Notes under the pieces: generated by a model | The model's input: only the letters and a program-made list of their open reading frames with translations | Databases searched by the model: none | Told to the model about the DNA's origin: nothing | Program-made: the position numbers and the translations under genes | Assembly (NCBI GenBank): GCA_036365455.1 | Contig: JAWQUS010000032.1 | Coordinates: forward strand, 13,214,001-13,278,000 | Source: Macrosoma leucophasiata | Taxonomy: Eukaryota > Arthropoda > Insecta > Lepidoptera > Hedylidae | Direction: 5' to 3' | DNA length: 64,000 nucleotides | Shown here: positions 22,190 through 32,619 of the stretch, one piece after another | How positions within the stretch are numbered: position 1 is the stretch's first letter | Layout: every line of letters starts with the position of its first letter

Positions 22190-24050
22190 GAAACGCAGTA
22201 CCAGTACCATACATGAGTTTCCATTCGGATTCCGCGAGGGGCGATCCACGATCGAAGCCCTTGCCGAGGAGGCTGTGTCTCAGGGTGAGGTTGTGCTCGC
22301 AGTGTCTCTTGACATCGCCAACGCTTTCAACACCCTCCCCTGGGGCACCATCAGAGAGGCACTCAGGTACCATGGGGTCCCTCGGTATCTCCAGCGGGTG
22401 ATAGAGGAGTACCTCAGCGAGAGGGCCGTATGCTATTCGGCTCGTGGTGGATGGTTCAGCAGGCCTGTGTCGTGCGGTGTTCCACAGGGTTCGTGTCTCG
22501 GCCCAGTCTTGTGGAACATCGGGTACGACTGGGTGTTGCGCGGGGCCAATTTGCGGGGTGTCGAGCTCACTTGTTACGCTGACGATACCCTCGTGACGGC
22601 CCGCGGCAGGACCCACAGGGATGCGGCTCTGCTTGCCACGGCTGGTACGGCCCTCGTAGTGAGGCGCATACGGGCCTTAGGGCTCGAGGTCGCTCTGGAG
22701 AAATCCGAGGCTCTTTATTTCCATGGGCCTCGGAGAGCTCCACCGGCAGGGAGCAATATTGTAGTGGGGGGCGTATCCATCGGCATCGAGTCGGCGATGC
22801 GGTACCTTGGCGTCGTCCTCGACAGTCGGTGGAACTTCCGCGAACATTTCCGCCGCCTTGCCCCCAAACTAGTGGCTGCCGCCGCAGCACTCGGGAGATT
22901 ACTCCCGAACCTGGGCGGGCCGAACGTTGGTTGCCGCCGCCTCTATACTAGTGTGGTGCGGTCTATGGCCCTTTATGGGGCACCCATCTGGGTGGAAGCT
23001 CTGACTGCCCAAAACAAGTCCCTTTTGCGTCGACCGCAGCGGGTCATGGCAGTCAGGGTGATACGAGGATACCGCACCATATCGTGTGATGCGGCGTGCG
23101 CTTTGGCTGGTACCCCGCCCTGGGATCTAGAGGCCGAAGTGCTAGCGGCGGTGTATGAGCGCGGTTCGGAGCTTCGTGCTCAAGGTTTCCGGCCGCTTCC
23201 GGAGGAGGTCCGGCGATGGAGAAATGACTCTCGTCGGGCTATCTTTCGCAAGTGGACGGAACGGCTGGAGGAGCCGGGTTATGGCCGGCATGTTGTGGAG
23301 GCCGTTCGGCCCGTTCTGCGTGAGTGGGTCGAACGGGGGCATGGCGTGCTCACCTTCCGCCTCACGCAGGTCCTCACGGGGCATGGCTGCTTCGGGAGGT
23401 ACCTGTGTAACGTGGCCGGGAGGGAGTCGACTACCACATGCCATGAATGCGGCTGCGCCAACGACACGCTGGCCGAGTGCCCGGCATGGGAGGAGCCGCG
23501 CTCCGAGATGGTTTTGACCACGGGGGCTGATCTCTCGCTGCCGGCGGTGATTAAATCCATGGTCGATAGCGAGAGATCGTCGCAGAAGGAGGCGGCGGAA
23601 AGGGAGCGGGAGGATAACGCTCTCTCTGCCCCAATCAGGCGCATGCAACCTGGGCGGCGGCGGCGGGCATATGCCCACCATCTGCCGCCCTAACAGGGAC
23701 TTCCGGGTGACGGACTAGGGGAATGTCCGGCGCCCGGGTTAAGTTGAGTCCCGAGCTGGTTGGCGTGCTGGTGCTCTGCACGCCACTAGCGTGGCCGGGA
23801 GCCATACGGCTCCCTTTGTGAGTTGGGCCCGGTTGCGGGCGGCCGCCGGCGGGGTTGCGGATGTGTGCTAAAGCGTTCCCGCGACCCCGCCCCTGAGGGC
23901 GGATGAGTCGGAGCACCCAGGGGTTTTTAGTGGGTAGACGGACGTCTATCTTTGTCTGGAGTCCCACATAACCCACCCCTCTCCCCAAGGGTGGGTATGC
24001 GTAACGCATTTTCCACTGGTGAAATAAAAAAAAAAAATAAAAAAAAAAGT
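22190..24050 (+). mobile_element. 5'-truncated R1-clade LINE with 3' UTR and poly(A)
   Basis: A GC-rich block contrasts sharply with AT-rich flanks. It holds the 3' part of a reverse transcriptase frame, about 330 bases of GC-rich 3' UTR, and an A-rich tail at 24021-24048. The abrupt start inside the reverse transcriptase is typical of truncated target-primed insertion. No convincing target duplication was seen. Confidence 0.85.
22194..23693 (+). CDS. R1-clade LINE ORF2 C-terminal part (reverse transcriptase and CCHC-like end)
   Basis: The frame is open from 22194, where the element is truncated, to TAA at 23691-23693, about 499 residues. It starts at HEFPFGFREGRSTIEAL and continues with VSLDIANAFNTLPWGTI, GVPQGSCLGPVLWNIGYD and LTCYADDTLV (catalytic YADD), then the thumb region. 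Near the C-terminus CHECGCANDTLAECPAW resembles the zinc-knuckle of R1/TRAS/SART elements but lacks the usual histidine. The N-terminal endonuclease and first reverse transcriptase blocks are missing, so it cannot act alone. The absence of stops suggests a fairly recent insertion. Inner open frames on both strands are shadows of this GC-rich frame. Confidence 0.85.
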   Translation, partial: RSTSTIHEFPFGFREGRSTIEALAEEAVSQGEVVLAVSLDIANAFNTLPWGTIREALRYHGVPRYLQRVIEEYLSERAVCYSARGGWFSRPVSCGVPQGSCLGPVLWNIGYDWVLRGANLRGVELTCYADDTLVTARGRTHRDAALLATAGTALVVRRIRALGLEVALEKSEALYFHGPRRAPPAGSNIVVGGVSIGIESAMRYLGVVLDSRWNFREHFRRLAPKLVAAAAALGRLLPNLGGPNVGCRRLYTSVVRSMALYGAPIWVEALTAQNKSLLRRPQRVMAVRVIRGYRTISCDAACALAGTPPWDLEAEVLAAVYERGSELRAQGFRPLPEEVRRWRNDSRRAIFRKWTERLEEPGYGRHVVEAVRPVLREWVERGHGVLTFRLTQVLTGHGCFGRYLCNVAGRESTTTCHECGCANDTLAECPAWEEPRSEMVLTTGADLSLPAVIKSMVDSERSSQKEAAEREREDNALSAPIRRMQPGRRRRAYAHHLPP

Positions 24051-24054
24051 TGTT

Positions 24055-24830
24055 ATAAACGTATAATCAAAGAACTGCTTACGTGAAGTAAGTACACACG
24101 GGTAATGAAAGCTATATTTATATAAGCGGAAAGTTCCCTGACTGTACATGTTTCTAATTTCATGTTCTAATTTAGCCTCCAGGTCTAATGTAGACGTTTA
24201 AAATCCTGCTTATTTTTTTGAATTACGAATTTGTTAAAGAATGAAAATTTATTTCGGTCGCGTGGGTATCATCATGAAATATGAATTAAGTCTGCTCTAA
24301 GTAATTAGAAATGAGAATATTATAAAAAAGGTAGCTACATCTTGAAGTTATTTTTATATAAATAGATTATTAAAGGCCATTCAAAGTACCTACTCATAAA
24401 ACTATCATAATTTGCTTAGGAGAAAATGAATGTAAACGCAGCATTAATGTGTGGTTTGACACAGCAAAAATTTGTGTAATCGTTATTACAGATTGTTAAT
24501 AAGATGTGAATTTGACTGTCATCACGGCTTAAAAATGTATTGATTGGTAATATAATAATAATAATCATGTGACATATGTATGTGTTTCAAATTAAAATAC
24601 CTAAATAACAAATAATTACTGAAACAAGCGATTATTAATTGGGCTTGAAGACTTTCCAACTAAGGTATTTAGGTAATATGTAAGTAGGTAGTTATCTTAA
24701 AATAAATTATAATATATTTTTTTTAATTATGTAAATTTAAAAAAAAATGTATTGATTGGTCATAATATAATTAATGATATAATAATCATGTGACGTATTT
24801 GAAATAGTATGTTAATAAAATACTTATAAA
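24055..24830. other. intergenic AT-rich DNA
   Basis: Very AT-rich with no recognisable gene. An attgattggt motif recurs at 24538 and 24749. Confidence 0.4.
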
Positions 24831-25025
24831 AAACTAGTGGCCCGCCCCGGCTTCGCCGGCGCTGCTCTGCTCCTATTAGTCATAGCGTAATGTAAGCTAT
24901 CCTATCTCTCAAGTTGGATCGAACTGCACATGGTGTGCGAATTTTATTATAATCGGTTAATTGGTTTAGGAGTCCATTGAGGACAAACATTGTGACACGA
25001 GATTCATATATATTAAGAAGAAAGA
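24830..25025 (+). repeat. cccgccccggcttcgcc repeat
   Basis: ggcccgccccggcttcgc, tcctattagtcatagcgtaa, gtttaggagtccattgagga and atatatattaagaag are shared with 47548-47745 and, inverted, 39880-40065. Confidence 0.75.
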
Positions 25026-25049
25026 TTATTCAAAACATGTAATGATAAG

Positions 25050-25625
25050 TTTTTTAGGTTTCCGTAGTAAACAAGGAACACTTATAGTTTCGCCATGTTC
25101 GTCTGTTTGTCTGTCTGTCTGTCCGTCCGCGGTTTAGACGTAAAAACTATTGATACTTGAGACTTGACATTTAGCACAAGTATACATCTTAGTCACGCTG
25201 ACAAAGTGGTAGAATAAAAACATGAAATTTTTTATACCCTACATGTAATGTTGTACCTCCCGAAAAATAAAAAAGTATACATTTATACTTTTTATTTTTC
25301 GTTTTCTGTATAGTGTGGGATTCTATATCGTTGGATAGGTGTTTCAAAAATGTTAGGGGTGTGCTTATTATATAATTTTTCGATTTATTTAACTGTTCGT
25401 GACTTATCAAGCTCGTTAGAGTCAAGTGTCCTCCCTCTACCAGCTAAACGGTTATTGTTAAAAATTCAAACGTTACGGCAATGGTAGCTACATATAACGC
25501 AATTAAAAGGAAAACTATCACACTCAAGTTGACTTTACAAATTTGCGAGTAATAGTCGACCAAATATATTTTACTCGAATTTTTGGAACAACTCCGTAGA
25601 AAAGATTAATTTATTTTTTCGTTGC
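25050..25625 (+). repeat. long ttccgtag-family repeat
   Basis: gtttccgtagtaaacaagga, tagtttcgccatgttcgtc, a (gtct)n tract and gtatacatcttagtcacgc; the plus-strand counterpart of 18945-19640. Confidence 0.65.
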
Positions 25626-26179
25626 ATTCATTAATCCTTAAAACTAACCCTAGACTGCACATGGCTCGACACGCAATTGACCGGTTTTTTTTAAATCTTA
25701 TATTATAAACGTAACTTCGAAATCTAATAAATAAATGTTTATTGGTCGCCAGTACTCACGTACTGGCGACCCGCCCGGCTTCACACGGGTCCAATGTACT
25801 TATTGTTTACTTCTATGGTTGCGGCGAATTAATCAATCTCATAGCCCGGTGGGACGGCAATCCGTCACGACTGGACCAGGCAATTTTTTAAACTGGGTCA
25901 TCAAAAAAAGATTGCAGCCAGTTCTAGTCAATTCCTCTATTCTCTGTCTATAATTTCTGTTGGAATACTTTCCAATGGTTGTAGGTGTACGATTTTGGCT
26001 AATATGGCCTTGACTTCTCATTACGTATGTGCAACATGAATCTTTCATGGTCATTTATGTAAATTCTAGTTCGTGTTACGTCAATTAAGCTTGTTTACAG
26101 ACAAAACAACGAGGAGCCTCTAAATATGCCATGTAATTTGCATGCATGGAAATTTATTTATCAGATTATTTTATATGTG

Positions 26180-26280
26180 AACGTTTTGGACTGACAACGC
26201 AATGGCCATTCTCCTGGCGTTGCAAATTTTCAGGCAACGTTGACCATTTTCCATCAGGTGGGTCTACTTGTCTGTCAAAC
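26180..26280 (-). repeat. interspersed repeat scrap
   Basis: Inverse match to 20585-20640 (tggtca-gttgcc, gatggaaa). Too short to classify. Confidence 0.4.
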
Positions 26281-26421
26281 TTTAGTTTTTTTTTTAATTA
26301 TGAAGATAGTTAGAAAGATTATGGAGAGGTAAATGCAGTGATATGAATCGTACGGAACATCCGTTAACCGCAGGTTACGTTTTTTGACCGCCACGTTATG
26401 TAGTAGGGGAGCTCAGGATGC

Positions 26422-26930
26422 TATTTTTGTATTTACTCAAGCGCGTCAGATTAAGATATGGGGGATACCTTGCACCCCGTTAATTACTTTCACTAAATCT
26501 TAAGTTTGTATATAGAGTCGCGCCCGAAGGGTAGTCCTTAAAAAAATCAAAAGGTCGCTACGATCTTACTCATCTTCCGAATCGTCTGACTTTCGGATAA
26601 GAGCATTGTTTGAGCACAGAATATCTGACACGCTTTTGTCCCATGACGTTGATGCCACAGCCTTTTCAAAAACATTTGATTCTTTCAAAAATGAAGGTGA
26701 AATTACTCAAGAATGTCAGATACTCAGACCGGATGTAAAGTGAACCCAATCAAAGTTCCCATCCAAAAATTTGACGATTTGGATGCGAGGCAAGTCGTGG
26801 CGGAAGCCCTTAGGGTTCGGCCCTGTATGGAAATCTTAGATTTGGAAAGTACCTCCAATACTGAACTGGGTGCAAGGTATCACCTATATCTTAATCTGAC
26901 GCGCTGGAGTAAATTCAAAAATCTTTTCGT
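26422..26930. mobile_element. ~509-bp element with long terminal inverted repeats
   Basis: gcgcgtcagattaagatat near the left end returns inverted as atatcttaatctgacgcgc at the right. Arms are about 60-70 bases and extend to atttttg/caaaaat. The interior shows no transposase. Confidence 0.75.
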
Positions 26931-27189
26931 TAGTTCGCATGTAAACGCATGCATCTATCTTTGACGTACAGCCGTAAAGCAACGGTTTTTTCTCAGATAG
27001 TGAGATGTTTTGAGAAAATCATTGAATGGAAATACATACATGCGTTTACTCAAAGTACTTTGTATCAGTAACCAATTATATCTCCTATATATTTACAAGG
27101 GACTTACGTAGTTTGTTGTCACTGTTTAACTTCACTTATTCCATTTACTTAAGCATGAAGTATTGACATGTTAGTCAATAGATTTGTTC

Positions 27190-27682
27190 ATCCGACTGTG
27201 AATGCGTAGGTACAATCGAAAGACTGAATGAATATTCTTTCTTTTTATGTAATAAAAGTAGCAAACAAGTATGCAGTTCACGTTGATGTTAAGTGATGAC
27301 TGCAGCCTATAGACACACAATGACCAGAGGTCAAAATGCAGATGCGCTGCCACTCTTGAGACATTACGTGTTATGCCTCTGTGCCGGAAATTACAGGGCC
27401 GTACATCACCATCTGACCGGAACACGATAGTGCTGAACACTACCATTTAGCGGCAAGTATATTAGGTAATGCGGTGGTGCCTACGCCCGCGAGTTCCGTC
27501 ACTGGAGCTCAGGAGTGGCAGCGCATCTGCATTTTGACCTCTGGTCATAGTGTGGGTGTCTATATTCTGCAGTCTTCACTTAACATGAATGTGAACTGCA
27601 TGCTTGTTTGCCACTTTTATTACATAAAAAGAAAGAATATTCATTCAGTCTTTCGATTGTACCTACGCATTCACAGTCGGAT
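27190..27682. repeat. palindrome with two head-to-head family A repeats
   Basis: The left arm (27190-27358) and right arm (27511-27682) are inverted copies. Both contain the family A 3' end and the same unique flank (atccgactgtgaatgcg; gtctttcgattgtacc). The spacer is the rest of the left family A copy. It ends where the larger palindrome starts. Confidence 0.8.
27236..27508 (-). repeat. family A repeat
   Basis: Near-complete minus-strand copy in the left arm and spacer of the 27190-27682 palindrome. Confidence 0.75.
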
Positions 27683-27995
27683 ACAAAACATACCCAACTG
27701 GTGACACGTGGGTGTTTGCATGTATGCTTGTATGCACGCATTAAACTCTGCCTATCCCTTTGGGAATTAGAGGTTACATTTAAGATCGTCTAAACGACAC
27801 CATTTTGAAATGAGTATCATGATATTAAATTCGAGTTTAAGAACTGCAGTCTTATTTGCTCTGACATTACAAATATGCAAATATGACTGTGGGAAAAATG
27901 GATTGCATCGCTATAGATAACAAAGTTTGAATTGTCATTCTGTAGTAAGATGGTGTTGTAATACGGTTCTTTATATTGTTTCTGTATAATATTAA

Positions 27996-28370
27996 AGGCA
28001 ACCCTTGATACGTCTCACTGCTGGGCACGAGTTTCTCCCATTCTTGGGAGGAGGCCTGGAGCTTACTCCACCACGCTGCTCCAATGTGGGTTGGTGGAGA
28101 ATGTGGAGATAAGGGTTAGTGGCCAATCCGCTGACGGATGTTTTTCAAACCGCCCATAAGGCCTCCGACAAGGTTTAACGACTGCTATGTATCGATAGCA
28201 ACCGGGACTAACGGCTTAATGTGCCCTCCGAAGCACTGAAACGCGCATTTTACATTACCACTAGCGGTAACTAGGCACACACCCTTCACATATCCGACTG
28301 CGCCCGTATCGTTTAACCGAGTAGATCGGTTCCGATATACACCAGCCGCAGTGCCATGCGCACTTCAATT
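27996..28370 (-). mobile_element. 5S-like SINE in left palindrome arm
   Basis: Full-length minus-strand copy (gaagtgcgcatggcactg start, ggttaaacgatacgggcg). It is diverged from the copies outside the palindrome but matches 31446-31823. Confidence 0.75.
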
Positions 28371-28399
28371 CTTTCTGTATGTATTGCGTTAAATAAATA

Positions 28400-28915
28400 A
28401 AAAAAAGCAAGCAAACATGCAAGGAAATAAAACAAGCAAGCAACCAACCAAGCTGGCAAGCAAGCAAGCCAGCAAATAAACAAACAAACAGATAAGCAAG
28501 CTATTAAGCAACTAAGCAAGCAAGCTAACTAGTTGCAACCAAGCAAACGAGCAGCCCAGCAAGCAAGCTACCTAGCAAGTAAGCAAGTAATCAAGCCAGC
28601 TAGCAAACCAGCATGCAAGCAATTGAACAAACGAGCCAGCAAGCTAGCAAACAAGCAAGCAAGAAATAAAGTAAGTAAGCCTGATATCAAACGAGCATGC
28701 AAGCAAGCAAAATAGCAAGCAAGTAAGATAGATAGCAAGCAAGCAAGTATGCAAGCAAACAAGCAAACAAACAAGCAAGCAACAAAGCAGGCGTCCAAAC
28801 CAGCAAACAAACAAACGAGCAAGCAACCGAGCGGGCAAGCAAGCCTGCGAGCAAATCAGCATGCAAGTAAGCAAACACTTTAGCAAGCAAACCAGCAAGC
28901 AAGCAAGCAAGCTAA
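28400..28915. repeat. degenerate (AAGC)n tract
   Basis: About 500 bases built from aagc/caag units with point changes. All the Leu-Ala-Cys-rich open frames here are artefacts of the tetramer. Inverted copy at 30897-31420. Confidence 0.9.
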
Positions 28916-29686
28916 AGTAAATGTTACGGCTATTGTTAAATTCACGTTAAATTTGACAAAAACCGTTGGCAAGTTTAACAAATATGTTGGTGCAACCAAA
29001 CCTTACTAATTACTTATCAAAGATGTGAGTTTCAAAGAAAGTTTGAATAAGAGTTTTGAGATGAGTTCTAGAAACAAAATAATTAAAGTCCAAGTAAAGT
29101 CGAAGCGCAGTCTGTAAATCTCACCCTAAGTTCCTTTCCAGTTCTTTACTCGAAGGTAAACAACAGTTTAAAAATACAAATTTGAAGGAACTTCAATTTT
29201 TTAAAATATACATTTCTTAAAGTGCTTTACTTATTTAATAAAAATCTTAGTGAGATATTGAAATCTTTTACTTCCTGTTTAATTTAATACGAGTAATATT
29301 GATCTTGTTTGCGTAAAAATAACTAGAAAAATTATATTCAGGAAGTTTATTATAATATGGTTTTTATTTGAGGTTGTTGAGTTTTAGGTACGTGGCGTCA
29401 TGTTTCCGGGTCTACATCGTTAAACCATTTTTTTCTAACTTCCTTGCTTAAATATGTGCTAGTGAACTACTGTTACAAGGTTAGAGGTTCAAGATTCGGG
29501 TCAGAATGTAATTATCCATTAGAGTAGTTTTCCCATTGCATTACATTCTGATTATTGTATGTAAATCAAAGACACAAGTAAAACTGCTTACGAGAGACCC
29601 TTGCGGGTCCAATCCTCGGCTTAGGGCGTATTGAAGGGGTATCCCTTAATCGTTCATTAGGTATCTCTTATGTATTCTTATGTATA

Positions 29687-30121
29687 AGGTTGGAGAAAAA
29701 GTTTCTTCGCATTTTTTAAGATAATTCAAAACATTTTTTTATATAGCTTATTTAAATTTAACTAAAGTATGTATGTACCAGTTTGTTGGATAACCTTTTG
29801 CCATCTTGTAGGTAGGGACATGATCCCATTGCTATAAAAATTTTGGGACTTCTCATCAAAATACCGCTACAAGTGGATTTGGCAGTCCTCTCGTGATGTT
29901 AACCTCACACATCTCACACGTCACACATCTATAGCCACTCAGCAAAAATTAAGAGAGTTTTGCTGGGAGGTGTTAATGCATCCGCCGTATAGTCCTCACC
30001 ATGCACCTTCAGATTTCCACCTGTTTCGGTCTCTTCAGAATTATTTATGCAACATTGCATAAAGTTGCATAAAGAATTCTGAATTATCTTAAAAAATGCG
30101 AAGAAACTTTTTCCCCAACCT
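29687..30121. mobile_element. rearranged mariner remnant at palindrome axis
   Basis: Both ends read as the mariner 3' terminus (aggttggagaaaaagtttct and, inverted, gaaactttttccccaacctt). Inside are the mariner 3' UTR (ccttttgccatcttg, inverted) and then an oppositely oriented piece coding for the QQKLREF and MHPPYSPH region. The transposase is absent. The same inversion is in 32620-33889. Confidence 0.85.
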
Positions 30122-30896
30122 TATACATAAGAATATATAAGAGATACCTAATGAACGATTAAGGGATACCCCTTCAATACACCCTAAGCCGAGGATTGGA
30201 CCCGCAAGGGTCTCTCGTAAGCAGTTTTACTTGTGTCTTTGATTTACATACAATAATCAGAATGTAATGCAATGGGAAAACTACTCTAATGGATAATTAC
30301 ATTCTGACCCGAATCTTGAACCTCTAACCTTGTAACAGTAGTTCACTAGCACATATTTAAGCGAGGAAGTTAGAAAAAAAAAATTAGTTTAACGATGTAG
30401 ATCCGACAACATTGACGCCACGTACCTAAAACTCAACAACCTCAAATAAAAACCATATTATAATAAACTTCCTGAATATAATTTTTCTATCTAGCTATTT
30501 TTACGCAAACAAGATCAATATTACTCGTATTAAATTAAACAGGAAGTAAAAGATTTCAATATCTCACTAAGATTTTTATTAAATAAGTAAAGCACTTTAA
30601 GAAATGTATATTTTAAAAAATTGAAGTTCCTTCAAATTTGTATTTTTAAACTGTTGTTTACCTTCGAGTAAAAAACTGGAAAGGAACTTAGGGTGAGATT
30701 TACAGACTGCACTTCGACTTTACTTGGACTTTAATTATTTTGTTTCCAGAACTCATCTCAAAACTCTTATTCAAAATTTCTTTGAAACTCACATCTTTGA
30801 TAAGTAATTAGTAAGGTTTGGTTGCACCAACATATTTGTTAAACTTGCCAACGGTTTTTGTCAAATTTAACGTGAATTTAACAATAACCGTAACAT

Positions 30897-31420
30897 TTAC
30901 TTTAGCTTGCTTGCTGGTTTGCTTGCTAAAGTGTTTGATTACTTGCATACTGATTTGCTCGCAGGCTTGCTTGCCCGCTCGGTTGCTTGCTTGTTTGTTT
31001 GTTTGCTGGTTTGGACGCCTGCTTTGTTGCTTGCTTGTTTGTTTGCTTGTTTGCTTGCATACTTGCTTGCTTTCTACCTTGCTTGCTTGCTATCTATCTT
31101 ACTTGCTTGCTATTTTGCTTGCTTGCATGCTCGTTTGATATCAGGCTTACTTGCTTTATTTCTTGCTTGCTTGTTTGCTAGCTTGCTGGCTCGTTTGTTC
31201 AATTGCTTGCATGCTGGTTTGCTAGCTGGCTTGATTACTTGCTTACTTGCTAGGAAGCTTGCTTGCTGGCCTGCTCGTTTGCTTGGTTGCAACTAGTTAG
31301 CTTGCTTGCTTAGTTGCTTAATAGCTTGCTTGTCTGTTTGTTTGTTTGTTTGCTGGCTTACTTGCTTGCCAGCTTGGTTGGTTGCTTGCTTGTTTTATTT
31401 CCTTGCTTGTTTGCTTGCTT
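30897..31420. repeat. degenerate (GCTT)n tract
   Basis: Inverted counterpart of 28400-28915. Confidence 0.9.
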
Positions 31421-31445
31421 TTTTTTTTATTTATTTAACGCAATA

Positions 31446-31823
31446 CATACAGAAAGAATTGAAGTGCGCATGGCACTGCGGCTGGTGTATATCACTCGGT
31501 TAAACGATACGGGCGCAGTCGGATGTGTGAAGGGTGTGTGCCTAGTTACCGCTAGTGGTAATGTAAAATGCGCGTTTCAGTGCTTCGGAGGGCACATTAA
31601 GCCGTTAGTCCCGGTTGCTATCGATACATAGCAGTCGTTAAACCTTGTCGGAGGCCTTATGGGCGGTTTGAAAAACATCCGTCAGCGGATTGGCCACTAA
31701 CCCTTATCTCCACATTCTCCACCAACCCACATTGGAGCAGCGTGGTGGAGTAAGCTCCATGCCTCCTCCCAAGAATGGGAGAGACTCGTGCCCAGCAGTG
31801 AGACGTATCAAGGGTTACCATTA
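31446..31823 (+). mobile_element. 5S-like SINE in right palindrome arm
   Basis: Plus-strand counterpart of 27996-28370. Confidence 0.75.
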
Positions 31824-32139
31824 ATATTATACAGAAACAATATAAAGAACCGTATTACAAAACCATCTTACTACAGAATGACAATTCAAACTTTGTTATC
31901 TATAGCGATGCAATCCATTTTTCCCACAGTCATATTTGCATATTTGTAATGTCAGAGCCAATAAGACTGCAGTTCTTAAACTCGAATTTAAAATCATGAT
32001 ACACATTTCAAAATGGTGTCGTTTAGACGATCTTAAATGTAACCTCTAATTCCCAAAGGGATAGGCAGAGTTTAATGCGTGCATACAAGCATACATGCAA
32101 ACACCCACGTTTCACCAGTTGGGTATGTTTTGTTCTTTA

Positions 32140-32615
32140 AAGATAGCAAGATAATTGACTTCTGGGTAAATTACCAAACACCAAATGTGGCATAAGGTAT
32201 TTCTTTGCTGTTTTTTTGGCATAATAATAAAGAAGTAAAAATTTTCTTTCCACTTTATTTTAATTTCTGAATTCACTTTATGTTATTACGGTAAATATGT
32301 TAAAAAAATAGTAATAATACAAATATTACGATAAAACTAGTTTGTTTGCTTGCTTTGGATTAGATTATAACAATAATTGAGGAGCATGCGAATAAAAAAC
32401 GGACTAGTTCTCTTATAAAAAATATGTTTTTTATATGCCTCTAAAAGTAAACATCTATGCATTACCAAAAGATTTTTGATCACTTCCGACTCTTTCATAT
32501 TCAAAATAAAGATGTGAATTTGCCTTTTCATGCAAAAACGGACTTGTCCTGACTAAATTATATTTAGGTATTTCATTCAAATTTTATTCCCTGCTGTAAA
32601 AAGTCTAAAGTTTAA
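32140..32615. other. intergenic AT-rich DNA
   Basis: Lies between the large palindrome and the second mariner. No gene seen. Confidence 0.4.
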
Positions 32616-32619
32616 CTAA

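Larger units (their letters stand above)
27683..29728 (+). repeat. giant palindrome, left arm
   Basis: About 2046 bases repeated as reverse complement at 30080-32133. From the outside in it holds a SINE T tail, unique DNA, a 5S-like SINE, an AAGC tract, unique DNA and a mariner end. In 29400-29690 I see only a few mismatches against the other arm. Confidence 0.9.
30080..32133 (-). repeat. giant palindrome, right arm
   Basis: Reverse complement of 27683-29728. Homology begins beside the 351-base spacer (29729-30079) and ends at 32133. The SINE T-like sequence seems to continue beyond this end (ggtaaattaccaaacacc near 32166). Confidence 0.9.

Noticed and set aside
23142..23681. Long minus-strand frames inside the R1-clade LINE
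   Set aside because: Antisense shadows of a GC-rich coding frame; the plus frame carries the reverse transcriptase motifs.
28261..28915. Leu/Ala/Cys-rich hydrophobic open frames on both strands, resembling membrane proteins
   Set aside because: They are translations of a degenerate AAGC tetramer tract, occur in several frames, and recur in the inverted arm at 30818-31503.
28400..31430. CRISPR-like or satellite array
   Set aside because: No regular repeat-spacer pattern; simple tetramer tracts in an inverted duplication.
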